In this document: positions 7,364 to 14,206 of the stretch, piece by piece | Numbering within the stretch: position 1 is the first letter of the stretch | Layout: every line of letters begins with the position of its first letter | Assembly: GCA_964236585.1 (NCBI GenBank) | Contig: CAXSFE010000096.1 | Span: 1 to 14,609 of the forward strand | DNA: 14,609 nucleotides | Direction of reading: 5' to 3' | From: CAXSEF01 sp964236585 | Lineage (GTDB): Bacteria > Pseudomonadota > Alphaproteobacteria > Acetobacterales > Acetobacteraceae | The notes under the pieces: model-generated | The model's database searches: none | What the model was told of the DNA's origin: nothing | What the model saw: only the letters and a program-made list of their open reading frames with translations | Made by a program: the position numbers and the translations under genes

Positions 7364-8794
7364 CTACCAGCTCAGGCCGGTGCCGAGGGCGAGGGCCTGG
7401 GCGCGCAGCTTGTTGCCGGTGGGGGCGACCGTGTTGGTGGAGATGTTCACGCCGCCCTGCTTCTTCTGGTCCCACAGGTAGGAGAGGAACAGCGACACGC
7501 CGGGGGCCAGCGCGTAGGTGGCGCCGGCGGCGGCACCCTGGTCGCGCGCCTGGCTGATGCCCGTCATGGCCAGGTTGCCCTGGTAGGTGTAGTCGATCCA
7601 GGAGCCGCCGAAGATCAGCGGGCCGACGGTGTAGGTGGCGCCGGCGACCCAGGCGCTGCCGACGGTGCCGCCAGCGGTGTCGAGCGCGAACTGGCCGGTG
7701 TAGCGGCCGCGCTGGAAGTTGCCCTGGAGGCTGAAGCCCGCGTAGGTCACGGCCACGCCGGTGTCGAACATGTCGAGGCCGGAGAAGCGCTGGGCGGCGG
7801 TCAGGGCGGCCTGGCCGTTGTACTTGACGTTGCTGGAGTGGATGTAGGAGCCGGTCGCGGCCAGGCCGACCGGGCCGAAGGTGCCGCGGTAGCGCAGCAG
7901 CACGTCGGTGGTGTTGGTGCGGCGCGAGGTCTCCGCGATCACGTTGGTGGCGGAGGTGCGGGCGCAGCCGAGGGCCGCGTCGGCGCCGTAGACGCTGCCG
8001 TTGGCGAGCGGGGCGACGACGGTGGAGCCGGTGCTCGTGGTCAGGGTCGTGGTGCTGGCGGTGTTGGCCTGGGCGCAGTTGCCGTCGTCGATGTTGGAGT
8101 TCGACGTGTTCGGCTCCCACGACGCGCCGAAGTCGAAGCCCGCGACCTGCGGCGAGAGGTAGACGATCTTCGAGGTCGAGTAGAAGTTGCCGACGTCGGC
8201 GAACGGGTAGTTCAGCTGGGCGTTGGTCGGGAGCTGGTAGTAGATGTCGCCGTTCCAGCCGCCGGCGTCGAAGTTCTCGACGGTGCCGGTCAGGTAGAGC
8301 GAGGAGGGGCTGTCGGTCGCGCCGAAGCGCAGCGTGCCGAGCTTGTTGGTGCCGAGGTAGCCGAAGGCGCGGCGGTAGTACAGCTCGCCCTCGCCGCGGT
8401 CGGCCGCGGAGATCGAGCCGTTGGTGCCGCCGCCCGGCGCCACGGTGTTGTCCTGCCGGATCTCGAGGGCGGCGCCGTACTTGAGGCCGTTCGAGGCAAC
8501 GCCGTCGAAGCCGGGGTAGAGGCGGGCGTATTCGGCGAACCCGTAGGTGTTCTGCTTGGTGGTGTTGGTCGCGGTCTGGCCGCGGTAGTCCTTGTCGTCG
8601 AAGTAGCCGGCGTAGAAGCGGAAGCGGCCGTTGAGGCGCACGCTGATGGTGCCGGGCGCGGGCGTCGCGGACTGGCCGTCATCCATGCCGGACTGGTCCA
8701 TGCTCGCCTGGTTGAACGCCTGGGCGTGTGCCAGGTCTGCCAGCCCGAGGGAGGCACTCAGCATGGCCGCGCTGGCCAGCAGGAGCTTGCGCAT
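7364..8794 (-). CDS. Outer-membrane porin (Porin_4-like, 476 aa)
   Basis: An outer-membrane beta-barrel expected to allow diffusion of small solutes. The N terminus is a classical signal peptide (MRKLLLASAAMLSASLGLA, then DLAHA) with probable cleavage after AHA at ~24. The mature chain opens with a short disordered Gln/Ser/Asp-rich stretch. The first strand is SVRLNGRFRFYAGYFDD, and Gly/aromatic-alternating strands run to the C-terminal ...LGTGLSW. A terminal aromatic residue is the usual assembly signal for BAM. Two cysteines (C240 and C277) flank a Thr/Ser-rich stretch that looks like a surface loop. The ATG at 8794 has GGAGAG 4 nt upstream. Substrate selectivity cannot be read. The 216-nt gap upstream (8795-9010) must hold the promoter, but no convincing one was seen. 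Confidence 0.92.
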   Translation of the reverse strand: MRKLLLASAAMLSASLGLADLAHAQAFNQASMDQSGMDDGQSATPAPGTISVRLNGRFRFYAGYFDDKDYRGQTATNTTKQNTYGFAEYARLYPGFDGVASNGLKYGAALEIRQDNTVAPGGGTNGSISAADRGEGELYYRRAFGYLGTNKLGTLRFGATDSPSSLYLTGTVENFDAGGWNGDIYYQLPTNAQLNYPFADVGNFYSTSKIVYLSPQVAGFDFGASWEPNTSNSNIDDGNCAQANTASTTTLTTSTGSTVVAPLANGSVYGADAALGCARTSATNVIAETSRRTNTTDVLLRYRGTFGPVGLAATGSYIHSSNVKYNGQAALTAAQRFSGLDMFDTGVAVTYAGFSLQGNFQRGRYTGQFALDTAGGTVGSAWVAGATYTVGPLIFGGSWIDYTYQGNLAMTGISQARDQGAAAGATYALAPGVSLFLSYLWDQKKQGGVNISTNTVAPTGNKLRAQALALGTGLSW

Positions 8795-9010
8795 CAGTCT
8801 CTCCACGTTTTGCCGGACAGCCGGCGACGAAAGCAAGGACGAGCCGACCCCCTGCTCATGCGGCGGCGCGCACGGGTTGCCATGCCTGCCTGCCGCCCGG
8901 GTCGGTTCGATGGCGGAGTATTGCGACGCGGCGTTCGCGCCCGCAATCGCCGAACCGGCCGGCCATGGCCTTTCAGGAACACTGTGACCCATCGGACACT
9001 GGCGGTGACG

Positions 9011-9613
9011 TCAGGCCAGGGCGCCGATCGCGCCGGCGCCCGCGCACACGGCGGTGTTCCGCAGTGTCCTCGCCCGTTGCGGGTCGACGCCGCCCAGCAC
9101 GCAGACCGGCATAACCGATTGACGTGCCAGCGTTCTCCACCGAAGCAGGCCGAGCGTGGCGCCGCCGGGATGGCTCGCCGTCTGCCAGACCGGCGAGAGG
9201 AACGCCAGTGCCGCGCCGGACCTCGCCGCACGCACCAGGTCGGCCCGGCCGTGGGCCGAACTTGTCACCATTCTGCCACACCGCGGGCCGAGTACCCGGT
9301 GGCCGTCGCGCAGGTGCAGGCCCGCGCCGAGCCTGGCCGCCAGCCCGGAGTCGCCGGCGACGCACAGCACCAGGCGGCGCGCGCGGCAGGTTCGCGCGAG
9401 GTCCGCGCCCAGGCGCGCGCGGTCCGGCGACGCGTCGTGGCGCAGCACCACGCCGCACAGGCCGCGCGGCAGTCGCGCGACCGCCGCGCGCGGGTCGGGC
9501 AGGCGCTGCGCGTCGGTGAACAGCCATAGCACCGGCAGCGCGTGGCCGGGCAGGCGGGCACGGGTGCGCCGCGCCTTGACCGCCCTGGCCCAGGCGAGGA
9601 GTTTCCGGTCCAT
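9011..9613 (-). CDS. Thiamine-phosphate-synthase-like TIM-barrel protein (ThiE/TenI family)
   Basis: A 200-aa protein with the ThiE/TenI order of motifs: first strand VLWLFTD (28-34), VVLRHD (55-60), AGLHLRD (97-103), TSSAHG (117-122), LAFLSPVWQTASHPG (136-150), and a C-terminal VCVLGGVD strand with a GAGAIGAL phosphate loop. Key ThiE positions differ. The usual Q-L-R-x-K is V-L-R-H-D, and the usual G-P-x-x-x-T-x-T/S-K is S-P-V-W-Q-T-A-S-H. This makes a TenI-like or otherwise changed activity as likely as thiamine phosphate synthesis. No other thi gene is adjacent. The start ATG overlaps the ATG of the divergent YggS-family gene. A GGAG lies 9 nt upstream, inside that gene. No alternative start is close by. 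Confidence 0.75.
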   Translation of the reverse strand: MDRKLLAWARAVKARRTRARLPGHALPVLWLFTDAQRLPDPRAAVARLPRGLCGVVLRHDASPDRARLGADLARTCRARRLVLCVAGDSGLAARLGAGLHLRDGHRVLGPRCGRMVTSSAHGRADLVRAARSGAALAFLSPVWQTASHPGGATLGLLRWRTLARQSVMPVCVLGGVDPQRARTLRNTAVCAGAGAIGALA

Positions 9614-10337
9614 GAACGATCACTCCGGGCAGAGCGGCGGCGGCGCGGCAGCGGATCTGCCGCCGCCGCAGGGCGACGGCGGGGTGGCGCGCGCGCTCGC
9701 CGCGGTCCGGGACGCGATCGCGCGGGCGGCGCTCGCCGGCGGGCGCACGGCGGAGGATGTCACGCTGGTGGCGGTGTCGAAAACCCATCCGGCGGAGCGG
9801 ATCGCGGAGGCGATCGCCGCGGGGCAGCGCTGCTTCGGCGAGAACCGGGTGCAGGAGGCGGGGGCGAAGTTCCCGGCGCTGCGGGAGGCGACGCCGGGGC
9901 TGCTGCTGCACCTGGTGGGGGGCCTGCAGACCAACAAGGCGCGCGAGGCGGTGCGGCTGTTCGACGTCATCGAGGTGCTCGACCGGCCGAAGCTCGCCGA
10001 CGCGATCGCGGACGCGGCGCAGCGCGAGGGGCGGCAGCCTCGCCTGCTGGTCCAGGTCAACGTGGGCGACGAGGCGCAGAAGTCCGGGGTGTCGCGCGCG
10101 GAGGCGGACGGCTTCGTGGCGGCGTGCCAGGCGCGGTTCGGGGGGGCGCTCTGCGGGCTGATGTGCGTGCCGCCGGCGGGCGAGGACCCGGCACCGCACT
10201 TCGCGTGGCTGGCTGGGCGGGCGGCGGCGCACGGGCTCGGGGTGCTGTCGATGGGGATGTCGGGGGACTACCCGGCGGCGATCGCGGCGGGGGCCACGCA
10301 CGTTCGCGTCGGGAGCGCCATCTTCGGGGCGCGGTGA
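9612..10337 (+). CDS. YggS/PLPBP family pyridoxal-phosphate homeostasis protein
   Basis: A 241-aa single-domain TIM-barrel PLP-binding protein of the YggS/PROSC family. It has no known enzymatic reaction and buffers PLP and amino-acid pools. The PLP lysine is K57 in LVAVSKTHPAE. Other hallmarks are CFGENRVQEA, HLVGGLQTNKAREAV, VLDRPKLA, VNVGDEAQKSGV, GLMCVPP and the C-terminal LSMGMSGDYPAAIAAGATHVRVGSAIFG phosphate-binding end. The common H-x-I-G-P-L-Q is here H-L-V-G-G-L-Q, a mild substitution. The ATG at 9612 has GAGGAG 10 nt upstream but adds about 24 Gly/Pro-rich residues. A GTG at 9684 would give the more typical 217-aa length. Transcription ends towards repeat R6. Confidence 0.93.
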   Translation: MNDHSGQSGGGAAADLPPPQGDGGVARALAAVRDAIARAALAGGRTAEDVTLVAVSKTHPAERIAEAIAAGQRCFGENRVQEAGAKFPALREATPGLLLHLVGGLQTNKAREAVRLFDVIEVLDRPKLADAIADAAQREGRQPRLLVQVNVGDEAQKSGVSRAEADGFVAACQARFGGALCGLMCVPPAGEDPAPHFAWLAGRAAAHGLGVLSMGMSGDYPAAIAAGATHVRVGSAIFGAR

Positions 10338-10342
10338 GGCAG

Positions 10343-10526
10343 GCAAGCAAGGCTGGGCTCTCCCTTCGCTGCCATTCCAACGATCCAAGCGGATCGTCGG
10401 AACCTTTGGCAGCTACGCCCAGACCCGCAAAGGGTCCGAGGACCCTTTGATCCCGTGACTTAAGTCATGCCGGTCCAGGGGCGGCTCGCCCCTGGCGGAG
10501 TTTGAGGCAGAGCCTCAACCTTGCCT
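10343..10526. repeat. Modular palindromic repeat (R6) with nested insertion
   Basis: A full unit with four stem-loops. The first, CTGGGC (10353-10358) paired with GCCCAG (10417-10422), has its loop expanded by a 55-bp insertion. The others are CAAAGGGTCC/GGACCCTTTG with loop GA (10428-10449), CCAGGGGCG/CGCCCCTGG with loop GCT (10475-10495), and TTGAGGC/GCCTCAA with loop AGA (10502-10518). The centre is the perfect 12-bp palindrome TGACTTAAGTCA (10456-10467). It begins GCAAGCAAGG and ends CCTTGCCTTGCC. It follows the YggS-family stop closely and precedes kup. Confidence 0.87.
10362..10416. mobile_element. 55-bp hairpin insertion inside a repeat loop
   Basis: In the other copies of this hairpin the loop is three bases (TCT). 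Here 55 extra bases follow TCT before the closing GCCCAG. The insert folds on itself: GCTGCCA (10368-10374) with TGGCAGC (10407-10413), TTCC (10375-10378) with GGAA (10399-10402), and ACGATCC (10380-10386) with GGATCGT (10391-10397) around the loop AAGC. There is one mismatch and one small bulge. No coding capacity and no clear target duplication were seen. It could be a tiny non-autonomous insertion or an alternative repeat module. Confidence 0.65.
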
Positions 10527-10689
10527 TGCCTTGCCGGCCACCCGCGGCGCGGCCGGACTTGCCTGCGGCGGCGCACTCCCCTACGTCCTCGCCGCACCGT
10601 TCAGCATGGCACGCCGTGCCGTGGTCCGGCCTGGGGCGCCCCGCCATCCCGCAGCTTTCGTTGCCTCCAGCCTGCCGGGACCACGCCGC

Positions 10690-12594
10690 GTGAGCGCGGT
10701 GTCCGACCAGGCCTCGTCCCTGTCGCGCGGGTCTGCGCGCCCGATGCGGGTGGGCGCGATGCTCGGCGTGCTCGGCATCGTCTACGGCGACATCGGCACC
10801 AGCCCGCTCTACGCGCTGAAGGCCACGCTGGCGCTGTTCGGCGGGCGGGCGATCTCGGACTGGGAGGTGCTCGGCTGCCTGTCGCTGATCTTCTGGTCGC
10901 TGATCCTGATCGTGACGGTGAAGTACGTGCTGCTGGTGATGCGCGCGGACAACCGCGGCGAGGGCGGCATCCTGGCGCTGATGGCGCTGGCGCAGAGGGT
11001 TGCCGGCAACGAGCGTCTGCGTGCGGCGCTCGGGCTGATCGGCATCGGCGGCGCGTGCCTGTTCTTCGGCGACGGGGTGATCACGCCGGCGATCTCCGTG
11101 CTGTCCGCGGTGGAGGGGTCGGAGATCGCGATCCCCGGCGCGGCGGGGCTGGTGCTGCCGATCTCGATCGCGGTGATCCTGGTGCTGTTCGCGCTGCAGT
11201 CGCGCGGCACCAACACCATCGGGCGGGTGTTCGGGCCGGTGATGCTGCTGTGGTTCCTGGTGCTGGGCGCACTCGGCGGGGCGGAGGTGGCGCGCCACCC
11301 GTTCGTGCTGCACGCGCTGCTGCCCAGCCACGCCTTCCTGTTCGTCTGGGCGCACGGCTGGCTCGCCTTCGTGGCGCTGGGCGCGATCGTGCTGTCGGTC
11401 ACGGGGGCGGAGGCGCTGTACGCGGACATGGGGCACTTCGGGGCGTCGCCGATCCGCTTCGACTGGCTGGTGCTGGTGCTGCCGTGCCTGGTGCTGAACT
11501 ACTTCGGGCAGGGGGCGCTGGTGATCGCGGACCCGGCGGCGATCGCCAACCCGTTCTTCCTGCTGGGGCCGGACTGGCTGCGGCTGCCGCTGGTGATCCT
11601 GGCGACGGTGGCCACCGTGATCGCCAGCCAGGCGCTGATCTCGGGCGCGTTCTCCATCGCGCGGCAGTGCATGCAGCTCGGCTTCCTGCCGCGGCTGACG
11701 GTGACGCACACCTCGACCACCGAGGAGGGGCAGATCTTCCTGCCGCAGGTCAACACGGCGCTGCTGGTCGGCGTGCTGTTCCTGGTGGTCTCGTTCCGCT
11801 CGTCGGACGCGCTGGCGTCGGCGTACGGGATCGCGGTGACGGGGACGTTCCTGTGCACCTGCGTGCTGGCGGCCGTCGTGTTCCGCCGGCAGTTCGGCTG
11901 GTCGCGCGTGGCCGCGCTCGGCGTGTGGGGCGGCTTCTTCCTGATCGACGGCGTGTTCTTCCTCGCCAACGTGCTCAAGGTGCTGCAGGGCGGCTGGGTG
12001 CCGCTGGCGCTCGGGCTCGGACTGATGGCGGCGATGACGTCGTGGAAGCAGGGCCGGGGGCTGATCCTCGCGCGCTGGAAGCAGGACAGCCTGCCGCTGG
12101 CCTCGTTCCTGGCGCGGCTGCCGCAGTCGCGCACCATCCGGGTGCCGGGGCTGGCCGTGTTCCTGACCGGCAACCCGGACTACGTGCCGGGCGCGCTGCT
12201 GCACAACCTCAAGCACAACAAGGTGCTGCACGAGCGGGTGCTGTTCGTCACCGTGCAGACGCTCGACGTGCCGGAGGCTGAGGCGGAGCACCGGGCGGCG
12301 GTGAGCGAGCTGGCGCCGGGCATCCACCGGATCGTGCTGCGCTACGGCTTCATGGAGAGCCCGAACATCCCCAGGGCGCTCGACGAGCTGCGCGGCAGCG
12401 GCATCGGCTACGACCCGATGCAGGTCAGCTACTTCCTGTCGCGCGAGGTGCTGGTGCGCGCGATGGTACCGAAGCTGCCGATCTGGCGCCTGTACCTGTT
12501 CCTGGTGATGGCGCGCAATGCGGTGCCGGCGACCGAGTTCTTCCGCATCCCCAGCGACCGCGTCGTCGAGCTCGGCGTGCGCGTCGCGATCTAG
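10690..12594 (+). CDS. kup: Potassium uptake protein Kup (KUP/HAK/KT family)
   Basis: A 634-aa inner-membrane K+ transporter, probably a K+/H+ symporter. The family signature GIVYGDIGTSPLYALK is at residues 29-44 and contains the conserved Asp and Gly-Thr-Ser. About twelve hydrophobic helices follow to ~residue 450, including FFGDGVITPAISVLSAVEG, SVTGAEALYADMGHFG and the NYFGQGALV stretch. A C-terminal cytoplasmic domain has FLTGNPDYVPGALLHNLKHNKVLHERV. GTG 10690 is chosen because it gives the normal family length and N terminus. Its Shine-Dalgarno is weak (GGGA ~10 nt upstream). ATG 10606 is an alternative but adds a non-conserved, Arg/Pro-rich leader. A weak promoter, TTGCCT (10559-10564), 17 nt, TACGTC (10582-10587), lies upstream. 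No KdpD-like or Trk partner is nearby. Confidence 0.95.
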   Translation: MSAVSDQASSLSRGSARPMRVGAMLGVLGIVYGDIGTSPLYALKATLALFGGRAISDWEVLGCLSLIFWSLILIVTVKYVLLVMRADNRGEGGILALMALAQRVAGNERLRAALGLIGIGGACLFFGDGVITPAISVLSAVEGSEIAIPGAAGLVLPISIAVILVLFALQSRGTNTIGRVFGPVMLLWFLVLGALGGAEVARHPFVLHALLPSHAFLFVWAHGWLAFVALGAIVLSVTGAEALYADMGHFGASPIRFDWLVLVLPCLVLNYFGQGALVIADPAAIANPFFLLGPDWLRLPLVILATVATVIASQALISGAFSIARQCMQLGFLPRLTVTHTSTTEEGQIFLPQVNTALLVGVLFLVVSFRSSDALASAYGIAVTGTFLCTCVLAAVVFRRQFGWSRVAALGVWGGFFLIDGVFFLANVLKVLQGGWVPLALGLGLMAAMTSWKQGRGLILARWKQDSLPLASFLARLPQSRTIRVPGLAVFLTGNPDYVPGALLHNLKHNKVLHERVLFVTVQTLDVPEAEAEHRAAVSELAPGIHRIVLRYGFMESPNIPRALDELRGSGIGYDPMQVSYFLSREVLVRAMVPKLPIWRLYLFLVMARNAVPATEFFRIPSDRVVELGVRVAI

Positions 12595-12641
12595 GGATTG
12601 TCATGGCGCTGGCGATCCTGCCTCGGGTGCCTGGACGGGAA

Positions 12642-12774
12642 GGAAGCAAGTTCTTTCTTGAAAGAAAGAACCAAAGAACCTTGTCCTTTTGGGTCCGGAA
12701 CGGACGCCGGGTCCGGGCCCCAACGGGCAAGGTCATTTTGCTTCTTTTTCCTCTGAAAAAGAAGGCGCTTGCCT
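12642..12774. repeat. AT-rich double-hairpin element, copy 2 (reverse orientation)
   Basis: This is the reverse-complement copy of the element at 7116-7250. It starts GGAAGCAAG and has hairpin arms GTTCTTTCTT/AAGAAAGAAC (12650-12659 with 12662-12671). After a GC-rich middle it has CTTCTTTTTC/GAAAAAGAAG (12741-12750 with 12755-12764) around the loop CTCT. It ends GCGCTTGCC. Hairpins and the short words CCAAAGAACC and GGGCAAGG are shared with copy 1 while the GC-rich middle differs. It lies 48 bp past the kup stop and could terminate kup. The remainder of the gap to 12879 shows only the next gene's ribosome site. Confidence 0.85.
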
Positions 12775-12879
12775 GGCTTGTCGGGAGCCGGGACGATTGT
12801 CTGTGTTGCAGGTCCGTGACCCGCTCTGGACGTGTGCGGGGCGGATGGTGCAACCATCGGGTGAAGGAGTGGCGTTCTG

Positions 12880-13248
12880 ATGGCCAACGTGGCGATGGTG
12901 CTGGCCCAGGGCCCGGGGCGGCCCGACGGCGACGTCGAGGACCGGCTCGCGATGCAGGTGCAGCTCAACGCGGTCGGCCAGCTGGACCGCGCGGCGTGGA
13001 CCGCCGCGCCGCTGGGCTGGACCGTGGTGCGCACGCGGCCGGACCGTCCGGACCAGGCCGGGGAGATGGCGCTGATCGACGGGGAGGCCGACGGCTTCTG
13101 GGCAGTGCGGCGCAGCCACGGCGAGGACGAGCCGCTGTGGGTCGTGGACAGCGACGTGGTGCGGCCGGGAGAGATCGTCGGCGTGCGCAGCCCGGACGGG
13201 TCGCGGCTGCTGTTCCGCGTCGTGGCGGTCGAGCGGCAGGACGGCTGA
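12880..13248 (+). CDS. Small hypothetical protein, 122 aa
   Basis: I do not recognise this protein. It is soluble and acidic, with no signal peptide, membrane segment or cysteine. The sequence looks like a compact mixed alpha/beta fold: MQVQLNAVGQLDRAAWTAAPLGWTV, then a MALIDGEADGFWAVRR strand pair, and a closing SRLLFRVVAVERQDG strand. It has Asp, Glu and Trp spread along its length. The ATG at 12880 has GAAGGAG about 10 nt upstream, and codon use is GC3-rich like its neighbours, which supports a real gene. It stands alone between the AT-rich element and repeat R7, so context offers no functional hint. Confidence 0.75.
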   Translation: MANVAMVLAQGPGRPDGDVEDRLAMQVQLNAVGQLDRAAWTAAPLGWTVVRTRPDRPDQAGEMALIDGEADGFWAVRRSHGEDEPLWVVDSDVVRPGEIVGVRSPDGSRLLFRVVAVERQDG

Positions 13249-13303
13249 GGACGCCGGCCCTTTGCTGCGATCATGCTGATGGCCGTCGGGCGTGACGGGG
13301 CGG

Positions 13304-13431
13304 GGAAGCAAGGTTGAGGCTCTGCCTCAAACTCCGCCAAAGGCCGAGCCTTTGGAATCCGATTCTTGAGTGAAGGGTTTCCAAAGGGCTCGGCCCTTTG
13401 GCGGGTCCGGGCAGCGCCCGGCCTTGCTTGC
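13304..13431. repeat. Modular palindromic repeat (R7), full unit
   Basis: A clean 128-bp four-hairpin unit: TTGAGGC/GCCTCAA with loop TCT (13314-13330), CCAAAGGC/GCCTTTGG with loop CGA (13337-13355), CCAAAGGGC/GCCCTTTGG with loop TCG (13381-13401), and CCGGGC/GCCCGG with loop AGC (13407-13421). The centre is CTTGAGTGA. The ends GGAAGCAAGG and CCTTGCTTGC are near-perfect inverted repeats. It lies between the convergent 122-aa gene and the Gly-rich secreted protein gene, so it may terminate both. Nothing else was found in 13432-13505. Confidence 0.88.
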
Positions 13432-13505
13432 TGACGGGTTGATGTCGGCCGCCGCTCTCGGTCGCTGGCGAAGAGATTTCGCGGCCGATCCTGCCTGCGT
13501 GGCGC

Positions 13506-14114
13506 CTAGCGGCGCGGGCGGCCCTGGTAGGCGGGGAGCTGGCTGGAGAACTGCGGGCCGACGGCGGTGCCGTTGACGGCCGAGCCGCTGTACAGGCTGC
13601 CGGCGCCGAGCGGGATCGGGGTCTGGTTGCCGGGGCCGCCGCCGAACGGCGCCACGAGGGCGGATTCGCCGGCCCTGAACTCGCCGTCGCCATACGTCCC
13701 GCCGCGGGTGTCGCCGCTCCCGTCGTCGTAGCCGCCTGCGCTGCCGTAGCCGTCGCGGCCGGCGTAGCCGGAGCGCCGGTCCCCGTCGTCGGGGCCCCCG
13801 TAGCCGTTCTCGCCGTAGCCGTTCCCGCCGTAGGCGCCGTAGGGCACCTGGAAGCCGCCCTGCCGCTGCGGCAGGGTGGCTGGCAGGTCGGGCGATGCCG
13901 TGCCGATGCCGGGGCGGTCGCTGAACTGCCTGCGGCCTTGCGGTGGCACGGCGGAGTCGCGGCCGGCGGGCGTGCCGTACTGCCGCGTGCCAGGCAGGTC
14001 GAGCGCGTCCTGCGAGCCCGCCTCGATCGGCTGCGCCGCCGCGGGCGCCGCGCCGGCGGCGAGGAGGAGGGCGAGGACGAGGCGGCGCAGGCGCGGCGGG
14101 AGGCTGGTCATCAT
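13506..14114 (-). CDS. Secreted Gly/Tyr/Asp-rich hypothetical protein
   Basis: A 202-aa protein that I cannot assign to a family. The first ~28 residues form a signal peptide: basic LPPRLRR, then VLALLLAAGAAP, with probable cleavage after AAA before QPIEAG. The mature protein is largely low complexity. A Pro/Gln/Arg-rich front (~30-90) leads into degenerate GYG-type repeats (YGAYGGNGYGENGYGG, then further GY[A/G]-x-D units), which look disordered and possibly envelope-associated. It ends in an Ala/Gly/Pro segment and a basic tail GRPRR. Two adjacent ATGs (14114 and 14111) fit. AGGTG is 5 nt upstream of the first, which is used here. A longer reading from 14156 would delay the signal peptide. 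Codon positions are GC3-rich as in real genes. Confidence 0.7.
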   Translation of the reverse strand: MMTSLPPRLRRLVLALLLAAGAAPAAAQPIEAGSQDALDLPGTRQYGTPAGRDSAVPPQGRRQFSDRPGIGTASPDLPATLPQRQGGFQVPYGAYGGNGYGENGYGGPDDGDRRSGYAGRDGYGSAGGYDDGSGDTRGGTYGDGEFRAGESALVAPFGGGPGNQTPIPLGAGSLYSGSAVNGTAVGPQFSSQLPAYQGRPRR

Positions 14115-14206
14115 GGGTGCACCTGCGCCGATATCTGGTTCCGGGCGTCCCAGCATGTACCGCGAACCCTAACGGCGCGTGAAGGCCGCGACGGCGGGCG
14201 GTGCGG

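Noticed and set aside
8795..9010. Promoter TTGCGG-17-CAATAC upstream of the porin
   Set aside because: The -10 matches the consensus at too few positions to report as a feature.
7316..9529. 737-codon plus-strand open frame across the porin and the TenI-like gene
   Set aside because: Its Gly/Val/Ala-rich composition is that of an antisense shadow. The porin frame on the other strand has a signal peptide, beta strands and a proper end.
10606..10689. ATG 10606 as the kup start
   Set aside because: No Shine-Dalgarno, and it adds an Arg/Pro-rich leader not expected in Kup. Start choice remains less certain than the gene call.
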